Below, in pieces: positions 20,488 through 28,596 of a DNA stretch of 64,000 nucleotides. Position numbers and translations under genes: made by a program. Source of the stretch: Malikia sp. (GTDB lineage: Bacteria > Pseudomonadota > Gammaproteobacteria > Burkholderiales > Burkholderiaceae_C); contig NZ_JAQTZS010000008.1 in the NCBI RefSeq assembly GCF_028687635.1, forward strand, positions 1 to 64,000, read 5' to 3'. Within the stretch, counting starts at the first letter, position 1; the number at the start of each line of letters is the position of its first letter. The notes below the pieces were generated by a model. That model ran no database searches, was not told the origin of the DNA, and worked only from the letters and a program-made list of their open reading frames with translations.

Positions 20488-21381
20488 TCAGCCTCTCGGC
20501 GGCAACCGTCCGAAGGCGTCGAGCGCCAGGCAGAGGTCGGCCCAGGACTTGGCCTTCTCGGCCGGGCTGCGCAGCAGATAGGCCGGGTGGTAGCTCACGA
20601 CCAGCGGCAGGCGCCGGCCGGCGATCTCGATCTCGTGCACCCGGCCGCGCAGCTTGCCCAGCGGCAGCTGGCGCAGTGAATCGGCGCCGGGCTGGGTGGC
20701 ATGGGCCAATAGCGTGTAGGCGGCGAAACGCCCGAGCGCGAGGATGAACCGGGGCCGCAGCAGCTCGATCTGGCGCAGCAGGTAGGGCTCGCACTGCGCG
20801 ATCTCGACCGGATCGGGGTTGCGGTTCTGCGGCGGACGGCACTTGATCACGTTGGCGATATAGACCTGGTGCTGCCGGTCCAGCCCCATCGCGGCCAGCA
20901 TGCGGTCGAGCAGCTGGCCGGCGCGGCCGACGAAGGGCAGGCCCTGGCGGTCCTCCTCCTCGCCCGGCGCCTCGCCGACGATCAGCCAATCGGGCGCGGG
21001 GTCGCCCATGCCGGGCACGGCTTGGCGCCGCCGCGTGCCGAGGTCACAGGCACGGCAGGCGCGGATCGCCTCCGCCAGCGCGGCCTGATCGGTCGGCACC
21101 TCGGCCAGCGGGATGACGGCACGCGCGGGCACCGGAGCCGGTGCGGTGACGGTGGGCGGGGCCGGCCTCTCCTGCTGGCGCGAGGGCTGCGGCACGCGCG
21201 TGGCAGCCGGGCTCGTGGCGGCTGCCGTCACGCCACGCACCGCGGGCGCGGCGGCTGGCTGGGTCGCTGGCGGCTGCCGCGCCTGCGCCTCCTGCCACCA
21301 GCAGTTGATGCCCATCTCGGCCAGCATGGCGGCGTGGCGTGTCTCCAGCCGTGGCAGGTCTTGCAGTCCGATGTCGCTCAT
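20488..21381 (-). CDS. uracil-DNA glycosylase, family 4 (Fe-S)
   Basis: The protein has 297 aa from ATG 21381 (MSDIGLQDL). A low-complexity Ala/Pro linker occupies residues about 35-95. The catalytic domain has CRACDLG, GEAPGEEEDRQGLPFVG, NVIKCRPPQNRNPDP and HPAYLLR. The Cys residues in CRAC, KCRPP and the downstream QCEPYL are the expected 4Fe-4S ligands. The gene overlaps rimI by 4 nt (ATGA). It removes uracil from deaminated DNA. Confidence 0.92.
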   Translation of the reverse strand: MSDIGLQDLPRLETRHAAMLAEMGINCWWQEAQARQPPATQPAAAPAVRGVTAAATSPAATRVPQPSRQQERPAPPTVTAPAPVPARAVIPLAEVPTDQAALAEAIRACRACDLGTRRRQAVPGMGDPAPDWLIVGEAPGEEEDRQGLPFVGRAGQLLDRMLAAMGLDRQHQVYIANVIKCRPPQNRNPDPVEIAQCEPYLLRQIELLRPRFILALGRFAAYTLLAHATQPGADSLRQLPLGKLRGRVHEIEIAGRRLPLVVSYHPAYLLRSPAEKAKSWADLCLALDAFGRLPPRG

Positions 21382-21956
21382 GCCTGGGCCTCCGTGTCGG
21401 CTGCGGTGGCCGGATCGGCTGGCAGCAGCGCCAGGCTCATCACCACGGCATCCTCGCGCTGACCACCGTCGGCCGGGTAGTAGCCGCGCCGCAGCCCGGC
21501 CTGGGCAAAACCCAGGTCCTGGTAGAGCGCGCGCGCGCCCTGGTTGCCGGCGCGCACTTCGAGCCACAGGAATTCCGCACCCTGCAGCCGCGACCAGGCC
21601 CGCAGGGCCTCCAGCAGCAGGCGGGCGCAACCCTGGCGCCGATGCAGCGGCACCGTCGTGATGTTGAGCAGATGCGTTTCGCGGTAGCCCGGCATCGCGA
21701 CCAGATAGGCCAGCAGCAGGCGGCCGTCGGCCAGGCGTGGCGCGTCATCCCATGCGGGCGGATCGCCGGGCAGCGCTGGCGTGACCAGCAGCTGGCACCA
21801 GTAGCCAGCCGCGATCGAGTCACGGAAATGGCCCTCGCCCCAGGGATGCGGGTGGCTGCCGCGCTCGACCTCGGCCACCAGCGGCGGCAGGGACGAGTCC
21901 ATCGTCACCAGCGCCCAGGGCCGGTCGGCGCCGACGGCTTGGGCGGCCAGCTTCAT
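21378..21956 (-). CDS. rimI: ribosomal protein S18 alanine N-acetyltransferase RimI
   Basis: The protein has 192 aa of the GNAT fold. It carries HLLNITTVPLHRRQGCARLLL (acetyl-CoA binding strand and loop), EVRAGNQGARALYQDLGF, and a GLRRGYYP segment ending the catalytic core. It lies between tsaB and the glycosylase gene with 4-nt overlaps at both ends, a typical TsaB-RimI pairing. Confidence 0.9.
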   Translation of the reverse strand: MKLAAQAVGADRPWALVTMDSSLPPLVAEVERGSHPHPWGEGHFRDSIAAGYWCQLLVTPALPGDPPAWDDAPRLADGRLLLAYLVAMPGYRETHLLNITTVPLHRRQGCARLLLEALRAWSRLQGAEFLWLEVRAGNQGARALYQDLGFAQAGLRRGYYPADGGQREDAVVMSLALLPADPATAADTEAQA

Positions 21957-22801
21957 GCGCCGGCTCCGGCGCCAGCCGCCGCAGCAGCGAGCTTGGCGGC
22001 CTTGATGCGCTCGCGCTCCTCGGTGGTCTGGGCCACCTTGTCGCGCACATAAAGCGGTTGCGCCGCAGCGGCGGGCACCGCGGCCCCGGCGGCACAGAGC
22101 GCGGGCGCCAGCCTGAGCATGGCGGCGGCAGTCGGCCAGGCGGCCTCCTGGGGCGCGGCCTGCCAGGCGGCGGGCAGGCGCTGGCCGTAGACCGGCACCG
22201 CGTTGCCGGCCAGCAGCGGGGTCGGGCCGGTACCGGCCTCGGGCCAGCCGTCGGCCAGCTGCAGCGCCTCGGGCGCACTCAGCCAGGGCCGACCCGCCGC
22301 ACGCGGCAACGCGCCGGCCAGATCGAATTCAGCGACGTAGAGCTCGTCCATGCGCGCGTCGAGCGCGGCGACGATGCGGTGCGGGCAGGATTCGCCGCGC
22401 TGCTCGCGCTGCCAGCGCGCCTGCTCGGCGACCGCCTGCAGGGTATCGACCGGCAGCACCGGGATGCCGCCCGGGCGACCCGCGAGCGCCAGCCCCTGCA
22501 CCACCGCGCAGGCGGTGCGCAGGCCGGTGAAGCTGCCCGGGCCGCGTCCGAAGGCGATCGCGTCGAGCCCAGCCAGCTTCCAGCCGGCCTGTTCCAGCAG
22601 GGAGCGGATCAGCGGAATCAGCGCGGCCGAGGCCTGCGCGCCACCGGCGCCCTCGTGCAGCAGCCAGCCCTCGGGCTGGTCCGGGCTGCCGAGCGCGACG
22701 CTCAGACGGTCGGTGCTGGTGTCGATCGCCAGCACGCGCGCGCCGGGCGGCAGGGTGGCGGGCAGGTCGGCGTAGGGCGAAATGGACGAAAGGGGTTGCA
22801 T
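21953..22801 (-). CDS. tsaB: tRNA t6A synthesis protein TsaB
   Basis: The protein has 282 aa. The ASKHA-fold N-terminus has LAIDTSTDRLSVAL and the diagnostic GRGPGSFTGLRTA. The poor conservation of the metal site is normal for TsaB, which acts as a dimer partner of TsaD in threonylcarbamoyl-adenosine synthesis. An Ala/Gly-rich tail ends the protein. The start (22799-22801) lies next to the second IS, and no Shine-Dalgarno is seen upstream, so the insertion may have changed its expression signals. Confidence 0.92.
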   Translation of the reverse strand: MQPLSSISPYADLPATLPPGARVLAIDTSTDRLSVALGSPDQPEGWLLHEGAGGAQASAALIPLIRSLLEQAGWKLAGLDAIAFGRGPGSFTGLRTACAVVQGLALAGRPGGIPVLPVDTLQAVAEQARWQREQRGESCPHRIVAALDARMDELYVAEFDLAGALPRAAGRPWLSAPEALQLADGWPEAGTGPTPLLAGNAVPVYGQRLPAAWQAAPQEAAWPTAAAMLRLAPALCAAGAAVPAAAAQPLYVRDKVAQTTEERERIKAAKLAAAAAGAGAGA

Positions 22802-22929
22802 TTAGTTACCGTATGATCTGCTTAATTCTTATCTTTCATGCTCATACCTGCTCACGCACTGTGACGGCATGACGGGAAGAACTGCAAGCCTGTTCAAGCC
22901 GTGTGGGTTCGTGCCAGAATTATGCTGCC

Positions 22930-24039
22930 ATGCTGATCGCGCACAAGATTGCTCTCGATCCGAACAACGCACAGGCCACTCATCTGGCCCGCGCGGCGGG
23001 CGTGGCGCGCTTCGCCTACAACTGGGCGCTGGCCGAGTGGCAGCGCCAGTACGAGGCCCGCAAGCTTGATCTGACGCTGCCCCAACCCTCGCAAGCTGCC
23101 TTGCGCCGCCAGCTCAACGCCGTCAAGCGCGAGCAGTTCCCGTGGATGATGGAGGTGACGAAGAACGCGCCGCAGATGGCGATCATCCAGCTGGGCCAGG
23201 CGTTCCAGAACTTCTTTGCCGGCCGCGCCAAGTATCCGCAGTTTCGCAAGAAGGGTCAGCACGACCGCTTCAGTCTCAGCAACGATCAGTTCAGTCTCGA
23301 CGCCTCGCGCATCCGCATCCCCAATCTCGGCTGGGTACGGATGCGCGAGACGTTGCGTTGCGCGGTCGGTGTGGATCTGGGCGTCTCGGCACTCGCCACG
23401 CTTTCGACGGGAGAGGTGATTCCCGGTCCAAAGCCTCACAAGGCCTTGCTGGGTCGCTTGCAACGGCTCTCGCGCGGCCTGTCACGCAAGCAGAAGGGAT
23501 CAGCCAACAGAACGAAGGCCAAGTCCAGGCTGGCGAAGTTGCATGCCCGTATCGCCAACATCCGTTCGGACGCGCTGCACCAGCTCACGACGAGCCTCAC
23601 GCGCCGCTTCCACACCATCGGCATCGGCATCGGCATCGGCATCGAGGATCTGAACGTGCGCGGCATGGTGAAAAACCGCCGTTTGGCGCGCAGCATCACC
23701 GACATGGGTTTCTTCGAGCTGCGGCGGCAACTGGAATACAAGGCCGTGATGCGCGGCGGGCAGGTGGTGGTGGCGGATCGCTGGTACCCCAGCAGCAAGA
23801 CCTGTTCGGGCTGCGGGCATCGACTCGACGAGCTACCGCTGTCGGTGCGCGAGTGGACCTGTCCGGCCTGCGGCGCTGTCCACGACCGCGACGTGAACGC
23901 GGCTGTGAATCTCAAGAACATGGCCGTGAGTTCCACGGTTTCAGCCTGTGGAGAGGAGGGCTCTGGCCGCCGTCGCAAGACGGGGGCGAAACCAGCCTCG
24001 GCGAAGCAGGAAGTCAGCTTTGTTGATGTTTGTACATGA
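22930..24039 (+). CDS. tnpB: TnpB-family protein, internally deleted and probably defective
   Basis: The protein has 369 aa from ATG 22930 (MLIAHKIALD); a GTG at 22903 would add 9 residues. RuvC Asp is D149 (GVDLG), RuvC-II Glu E239 (IEDLN), the zinc finger CSGC/CPAC (C292, C295, C311, C314), and the last Asp D321 (DRDVNAA). The catalytic residues are intact. However, RMRETLR is fused directly to CAVGVDLG, where relatives that I recall have about 35-40 more residues of the WED-like barrel. The Ile-Gly just before E239 is expanded to IGIGIGIGI. Both changes are in frame, so the protein is made but is doubtful as an RNA-guided nuclease. Confidence 0.82.
   Translation: MLIAHKIALDPNNAQATHLARAAGVARFAYNWALAEWQRQYEARKLDLTLPQPSQAALRRQLNAVKREQFPWMMEVTKNAPQMAIIQLGQAFQNFFAGRAKYPQFRKKGQHDRFSLSNDQFSLDASRIRIPNLGWVRMRETLRCAVGVDLGVSALATLSTGEVIPGPKPHKALLGRLQRLSRGLSRKQKGSANRTKAKSRLAKLHARIANIRSDALHQLTTSLTRRFHTIGIGIGIGIEDLNVRGMVKNRRLARSITDMGFFELRRQLEYKAVMRGGQVVVADRWYPSSKTCSGCGHRLDELPLSVREWTCPACGAVHDRDVNAAVNLKNMAVSSTVSACGEEGSGRRRKTGAKPASAKQEVSFVDVCT
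23617..23643 (+). repeat. hexanucleotide repeat (ATCGGC)4-ATC inside tnpB
   Basis: Four tandem copies of ATCGGC plus ATC encode IGIGIGIGI directly before the catalytic Glu. Related proteins that I recall have a single Ile-Gly-Ile here, so three extra copies (six residues) have probably been gained by slippage. The repeat keeps the frame. Confidence 0.85.
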
Positions 24040-24104
24040 ATGAGCAAGTCTGACGGAACGGCGCGGCGGAAACGGACATGGCGCGATTATCCTCGGCACG
24101 GATA

Positions 24105-25556
24105 ATGACCGCCATGCTGGAGCGACTCCCAACCCCGAAACTCATCTTCGCCGGGCTGCTGGCGCTGGCGTTCTGCGGCGCAGCACAGGCGCAACTGCCG
24201 CCCGAAGTCACCGCCCTGCTCGCGCGCGCCAAGGTGCCGGCCGATGCGCTGGCCGCCGTGGTGCTCGACACGCGCCCCGGCGCCGCGCCGCTGCTGGCCT
24301 GGCGTGCCGACGCGCCGGTCAACCCGGCCTCCACGCTCAAGCTGGTCACGACCTACGCCTCGCTCGACCGGCTCGGCCCCGACTTTCGCTGGCAGACCCG
24401 GGTCTACAGCGACGGCGCGGTGCGTGACGGCGTGCTGCACGGCGACCTTTACCTGCAGGGTGGCGGCGACCCCAAGCTGGTGAGCGAACGGCTCTGGCTG
24501 CTGCTGCGCCGGGTCCAGGGGCTGGGCATCCGGCGCATCGCGGGCGATATCGTGCTCGACCGCAGCGCCTTCGATCTGCCCGAGACCGACCCGGGCGCCT
24601 TCGATGGCGAACCGCTCAAGCCCTACAACGCCGCGCCCGACGCGCTGCTGGTCAACTACCGCAGCCAGCTGTTCGGCTTCACGCCCGACCCCGAGGCGGG
24701 CGTTGCGCGCGTGACGCTGGAGCCACCGCTGGCCGGCGTCGAGCTGCCCGCGAGCGTGCCGCTCGACACCGGCCGCCCGGACGCAGCCGAGTCCTGTGGT
24801 GACTGGCGCGGCGCGCTACGCGCCGACTTCTCGGACCCGCTGCGCCCGCGCTTTGCCGGCCGCTATCCGCTGTCCTGCGGCACGCGCGAATGGCCTATCG
24901 CCCACCCCGAGCCGGCCCGCATGGCAGGGCGCGCCATCGCCGGCCTCTGGGCCACGCTGGGCGGCCAGCTCGGCGGCCAGGTGCGCGAGGGCCGGGTGCC
25001 ACCGCAGGCCAGCCTGCGGCTGAGTTTCGAGTCGCCACCACTGGCCGAGGTGGTGCGCGAGACCAACAAGTACAGCAACAACGTGATGGCGCAGCAGATC
25101 TTCCTGACGCTGGGCCGGGCCGGGCGCGATGGCGCACCCACCGGCTGGGACGCGGCCCGACAGGCGCTGGAAGGCTGGTGGCGGGACAAGCTGGGGCCGG
25201 GCACCCGGCTGCCCGAAGTCGGCAACGGCAGCGGGCTCGGCCGTGACGCGCGCCTGAGCGCCGATGCGCTGGCGCGCCTGCTGCAACTGGCCTGGCAATC
25301 CGGGCTGATGCCCGACCTGGCCGCCTCGCTGCCAGCCAGTGGCCTGGACGGGACGCTGCGGCGCAGCGCCCTGGAAGCGGGCCAGGCCCACCTCAAGACC
25401 GGCAGCCTGCGCGACGTGCAGGCACTGGCCGGCTATGTGCATGGCGCCGACGGGCAGCGCCGCGTGCTGGTCGCGATCGTCAACCACGACAACGCCCGCG
25501 CCGCCAAGCCGGCGCTCGAAGCCCTGGTGCGCTGGGCCGCGCAGCGCGAACCCTAA
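24105..25556 (+). CDS. dacB: D-alanyl-D-alanine carboxypeptidase/endopeptidase (PBP4 type)
   Basis: The protein has 483 aa from ATG 24105; Met at 24078 and 24114 are alternatives. A signal peptide ends at AQA-QLPPE (cleavage after residue 29). The penicillin-binding motifs are SxxK at S76-TLK, SNN in KYSNNVMAQQ, and KTGSL near the C-terminus. It trims or cuts cross-linked peptidoglycan in the periplasm. Its stop overlaps the stop of the convergent GGDEF gene by 2 bp. Confidence 0.94.
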   Translation: MTAMLERLPTPKLIFAGLLALAFCGAAQAQLPPEVTALLARAKVPADALAAVVLDTRPGAAPLLAWRADAPVNPASTLKLVTTYASLDRLGPDFRWQTRVYSDGAVRDGVLHGDLYLQGGGDPKLVSERLWLLLRRVQGLGIRRIAGDIVLDRSAFDLPETDPGAFDGEPLKPYNAAPDALLVNYRSQLFGFTPDPEAGVARVTLEPPLAGVELPASVPLDTGRPDAAESCGDWRGALRADFSDPLRPRFAGRYPLSCGTREWPIAHPEPARMAGRAIAGLWATLGGQLGGQVREGRVPPQASLRLSFESPPLAEVVRETNKYSNNVMAQQIFLTLGRAGRDGAPTGWDAARQALEGWWRDKLGPGTRLPEVGNGSGLGRDARLSADALARLLQLAWQSGLMPDLAASLPASGLDGTLRRSALEAGQAHLKTGSLRDVQALAGYVHGADGQRRVLVAIVNHDNARAAKPALEALVRWAAQREP

Positions 25557-26143
25557 GGCTCGATTTCCACCCGGCCCGCTCCGTTGGCCCGGGTCGCGTC
25601 GAGCGCGCGCTGCGCCGCGGCGGCCATCGCCAGCGCCAGCTCGCCGATGCTTTCGCGCGGGTCGGGCTGGCGGGCGTGCACGCCCACGCTCACGCTGGCC
25701 GCCCGGGGCTCGCCATCGAGCTCCAGCCCGCGCCGGGCCAGGCCGTCGCACAGGTCCTGCGCCAGCACGAGCGCCGCGCCGACATCGGAATCCGGCAGCA
25801 CGATCAGGAAATGGCCCTCGTCCCATTGCCCCAGCAGGTCGTGATCGCGCGTGCGGGCGATCAGGCGCTGCGCGAACGACCGCAGCCAGGCGGGCGGATG
25901 GGGGCCATCGCATTCGACCATGAGCACGGCCACCGGATGACGCCGCCTCGCCGCCAGCGCGAGTTGCCGCCCGAGCAGTTCGAGCAGCAAGGCACGTCCA
26001 TAGAGGCCGCTGCGGGGATCGCGCCAGGCCAGGCCGGCCTCGCGCATCCGTGAGCGGCGCCGCTCCCAGGCCATGCCCGTCAGCCACGCGGCCGCCACCA
26101 GCAGGACAAGGCCGGACAGAACGAGCAACAGGGTGAACGACAT
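25553..26143 (-). CDS. membrane-anchored degenerate GGDEF-domain protein
   Basis: The protein has 196 aa from ATG 26143 (MSFTLLLVL). One N-terminal transmembrane helix (2-24) precedes a GGDEF-like fold: DPRSGLYGRALLLELLGRQL, then AVLMVECDG and FLIVLPDSD. The active-site loop that should read GG(D/E)EF is GQWDEGHF, so diguanylate cyclase activity is unlikely. Such proteins may act as binding partners. The C-terminal SVSVGVHARQ strand is typical of the fold. It is single-copy and convergent with dacB. Confidence 0.75.
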   Translation of the reverse strand: MSFTLLLVLSGLVLLVAAAWLTGMAWERRRSRMREAGLAWRDPRSGLYGRALLLELLGRQLALAARRRHPVAVLMVECDGPHPPAWLRSFAQRLIARTRDHDLLGQWDEGHFLIVLPDSDVGAALVLAQDLCDGLARRGLELDGEPRAASVSVGVHARQPDPRESIGELALAMAAAAQRALDATRANGAGRVEIEP

Positions 26144-26280
26144 GGGCGGGACGGCAACGCGACGGAATGCGTGCGGCCAGTCTGCCTCAAACGAGGGCCG
26201 CTGCACCAGTCCACGGACATGAATCTTTGCAGCAGTCGCGAAACGCCCAGCCGGAGAACGGGTCAAGCGGACGTCATAAT

Positions 26281-26340
26281 TTGATTGCATACTGAATATC
26301 TGTATACAACTATACTGTGTACTGATAGTTTTTATAATCG
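26281..26340 (+). promoter_or_regulatory. AAHS transporter promoter with candidate MarR operator
   Basis: A TATAAT hexamer lies at 26333-26338 with no good -35 at the right distance. CTGTGTACTGAT (26315-26326) sits just upstream, in the spacer, and recurs exactly on the minus strand at 31743-31754 in the 3-hydroxybenzoate hydroxylase promoter. Directly before it, CTATACT (26310-26316) is also shared with the second site. The A/T-rich block stands out from its surroundings. Regulation by the MarR protein is inferred from the shared word and from gene function. Confidence 0.6.
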
Positions 26341-26415
26341 GGGAATGCCGGTTTCGCATCGGTAGCATCCAGCCCCGCGCTGGCCGGAAACCCCGACTTT
26401 CAACTGGAGACAAAC

Positions 26416-27741
26416 ATGTCAAACCTAACTTCTGATCCCGGGCTGGAAGCCCGCCGCATGCGCACCGTGACTTGGGTCGTGACCCTCGCCACCCTGGGCC
26501 TGCTGTTCGACGGCTATGACCTCGTGGTCTACGGCGCCGTGGTCTCGACCTTCCTGCGCGATCCCTCGCAACTCGGCCCCGTGACCCCGGCCATCGCCGG
26601 CATGATGGGCAGCTACATGCTGTTCGGCGTGATGATCGGTGCACTGCTGGCCGGCACCGTCGGCGACATCCTGGGCCGTCGCAAGGTGATCCTGGCCTCC
26701 TATGCCTGGTTCTCGATCGGCATGGCGCTGACCGCCATGAGCACCAGCACCACCACCTTCGGCTGGCTGCGCTTCTTCACCGGCCTGGGCGTGGGCTCGC
26801 TGGTCGCGACGACCGCCGCGCTGGTGGCCGAATACGCGCCCAAGGGCAAGAAGAACATGATCAACGCCATCACCAACGGCGGCATCCCGCTGGGCAGCCT
26901 GCTGTCGGCGCTGCTGGCCATCCTGCTGATGGACAAGATCGGCTGGCGCGGCATGTTCTGGATCGGCGCCATGCCCCTGGTCACGCTGCTGCCGCTGGCC
27001 TACTTCAAGATGCCCGAGTCGGTCGCCTGGCTGGCCGCGCGCGGCCGCATGGACGAGGCGCGCGCCATGTCCGAGCGCACCGGCGTGCCGATTCCCGAAC
27101 TCGCCACCACGACCTCGGACCAGAACCAGCCGAGCGGCCATGACAAGACCGGCTTCGCCGGCCTGTTCACCGCCCACTACCTGTTCCCGACCCTGATCCT
27201 GGGCCTGATGAGCGCGACCGGCCTGGTGCTGGTGTATTCGCTCAACACCTGGCTGCCCGAGCTGATGCTGCGCGCCGGCTTCAACGCCAAGGGCTCGCTG
27301 TCCTTCCTGCTGGTGCTCAACGGCGGCTCGCTGTTCGGCGCCCTGCTGGCCTCGCGCTTCGCCGACCGCTTCGGTCCCAAGCCGGTGGTGGCCGCGACCT
27401 TCTCGATCGGCGCGGTCGCGCTGATCCTGCTGACGCTGGGCCTGCCGCTGGCGGCACTGCTGTGCATCGTGGCCATCGTCGGTCTGGGCACCAGCGGCAC
27501 CCAGACGCTGATCTACGGCTTCGTCGCCAACTACTACCGCACCAATGTGCGCGCCGCTGGCGTGGCCTGGTGCGCGGGCTTCGGCCGCCTGGGCGGCATC
27601 GCCGGTCCGATGCTGGGCAGCGTGCTGATCAGCGCGGGCATCCAGCTCGACTCGATCTTCTATGTGCTGGCCGGCATTGGCCTGTTCGGCGTGCTGCTGA
27701 CGCTGCTGGTGCCGATGGCGCGCAGCGCCGCCAACCGCTGA
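26416..27741 (+). CDS. AAHS-family MFS transporter for 3-hydroxybenzoate or gentisate
   Basis: The protein has 441 aa and 12 hydrophobic segments. The AAHS hallmark FDGYDLVVYG is in TM1, and the loop 2-3 motif DILGRRKVI is present. A second-half motif SRFADRFGPKPV and a hydrophilic central loop (about 220-245) complete the fold. It is a proton symporter of aromatic acids. Its position opposite the gentisate operon, and the shared operator, suggest it imports 3-hydroxybenzoate or gentisate (MhbT/GenK-like). CTGGAG precedes ATG. A 27776-27812 terminator ends the transcript. Confidence 0.88.
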   Translation: MSNLTSDPGLEARRMRTVTWVVTLATLGLLFDGYDLVVYGAVVSTFLRDPSQLGPVTPAIAGMMGSYMLFGVMIGALLAGTVGDILGRRKVILASYAWFSIGMALTAMSTSTTTFGWLRFFTGLGVGSLVATTAALVAEYAPKGKKNMINAITNGGIPLGSLLSALLAILLMDKIGWRGMFWIGAMPLVTLLPLAYFKMPESVAWLAARGRMDEARAMSERTGVPIPELATTTSDQNQPSGHDKTGFAGLFTAHYLFPTLILGLMSATGLVLVYSLNTWLPELMLRAGFNAKGSLSFLLVLNGGSLFGALLASRFADRFGPKPVVAATFSIGAVALILLTLGLPLAALLCIVAIVGLGTSGTQTLIYGFVANYYRTNVRAAGVAWCAGFGRLGGIAGPMLGSVLISAGIQLDSIFYVLAGIGLFGVLLTLLVPMARSAANR

Positions 27742-27775
27742 CATGAACCCGGCCCCAGCGGCCGGGAACGGAATG

Positions 27776-27812
27776 AAAAACCCCCGCGGGCTGCGAGCCG
27801 GCGGGGGTTTTT
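27776..27812. terminator. bidirectional terminator between the transporter and maleylpyruvate isomerase genes
   Basis: AAAAACCCCCGC is complementary to GCGGGGGTTTTT, with a GGCT/AGCC inner pairing in the loop. T-runs exist on both strands. The flanking genes converge here. Confidence 0.92.
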
Positions 27813-27846
27813 CATGGCGCAGGGGACTCGCCCCTGCTGCGCGGAA

Positions 27847-28485
27847 TCAGACCGCGTCGGGCTGGGCGGCCGGTGCCGCCTTGCTGAAGGCTTCCAGTTC
27901 GCCGCAGGCGGCATCGATCGCGCTGATCAGCGGCCAGCGGCTCAGGTCGACCTTGAAGCGGCGCGCGCTCTCGACCTGCGGGATCAGGTAGCAGTCGGCG
28001 ATGGTCGGCTGGTCGCCATGGCTGAAGCGGCCACGGTTGGCGTCGGCGGCCAGCAGCGCCTCGTAGGCGTCGAAACCGGCGCTGATCCAGGTGCCGCACC
28101 AGGCGTTGATCGCCTCGTCATCGGCGCCAAAGGTCTTGCGCAGGTATTCGAGGATGCGGCGGTTGTTTACGGGATGGATGTCGCAACCCACGATCGCGGC
28201 CAGCGCGCGCACCTTCTGGCGACCCGTGGCGTCAGCCGGCAGCAGCGCCGGGGTCGGGTACTGCTCTTCCAGCCACTCGATGATGGCGGGCGACTGGATC
28301 AGCACCTCGCTGCCGGTATCGAGCGCGGGCACCAGCTGCTGCGGGTTGACGGCCTTGAACTCGTCGCTCAGGTGCTTTTCCTTGCCCAGGTGCACGGCCA
28401 CGTATTCGGTGTCCAGGCCCTTGAGGTTGAGTGCGATGCGGGTGCGATGCGAGGTGCCGCTGCGCCAGAAGTTGTAGAGCTTCAT
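27847..28485 (-). CDS. nagL: GSH-dependent maleylpyruvate isomerase (zeta-class GST)
   Basis: The protein has 212 aa, the same size as NagL. The N-terminal thioredoxin-fold motif SGTSHRTRIALNLKGL corresponds to the SSxSxRVRIAL glutathione site of zeta GSTs. VNPQQLVPALD and QSPAIIEWLEEQYP complete the G-site. The C-terminal helical domain has TIADCYLIPQV. It isomerises maleylpyruvate to fumarylpyruvate; maleylacetoacetate isomerase is the alternative, but the gene context favours the former. A strong terminator stands between it and the preceding operon gene. Confidence 0.87.
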   Translation of the reverse strand: MKLYNFWRSGTSHRTRIALNLKGLDTEYVAVHLGKEKHLSDEFKAVNPQQLVPALDTGSEVLIQSPAIIEWLEEQYPTPALLPADATGRQKVRALAAIVGCDIHPVNNRRILEYLRKTFGADDEAINAWCGTWISAGFDAYEALLAADANRGRFSHGDQPTIADCYLIPQVESARRFKVDLSRWPLISAIDAACGELEAFSKAAPAAQPDAV

Positions 28486-28540
28486 ATGAAATCCTGATTC
28501 AGACTGGAGGACGGACGCACAGCCTAGCACGCCCGCCACG

Positions 28541-28576
28541 AAAAAAAACCCCTGCACGGGCTGGCCAGCGCAGGGG
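28541..28576 (-). terminator. intrinsic terminator inside the gentisate operon
   Basis: On the minus strand CCCCTGC (complement of 28570-28576) pairs with GCAGGGG (complement of 28549-28555), with a GCTGG/CCAGC inner stem, and is followed by eight Ts (28548 to 28541). It lies between the fumarylpyruvate hydrolase stop (28597) and the isomerase start (28485), although the genes are on one strand. Confidence 0.88.
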
Positions 28577-28596
28577 TCGAAGGCAAATCGTGCGAC

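Larger units (their letters stand above)
22802..24050 (+). mobile_element. second TnpB-only IS200/IS605-type element (approximate ends)
   Basis: The intergenic space between divergent tsaB and dacB is filled by a tnpB-like gene and its flanks. The ends could not be fixed because the uninterrupted site is unknown. The right end probably lies soon after the tnpB stop at 24039. No tnpA and no clear terminal repeats are present. It is unrelated at protein level to the element at 645-1836. Confidence 0.6.

Noticed and set aside
23617-23643. Short tandem repeat as a CRISPR-like array
   Set aside because: Hexamer repeats without spacers inside a coding frame; no cas genes in the window.
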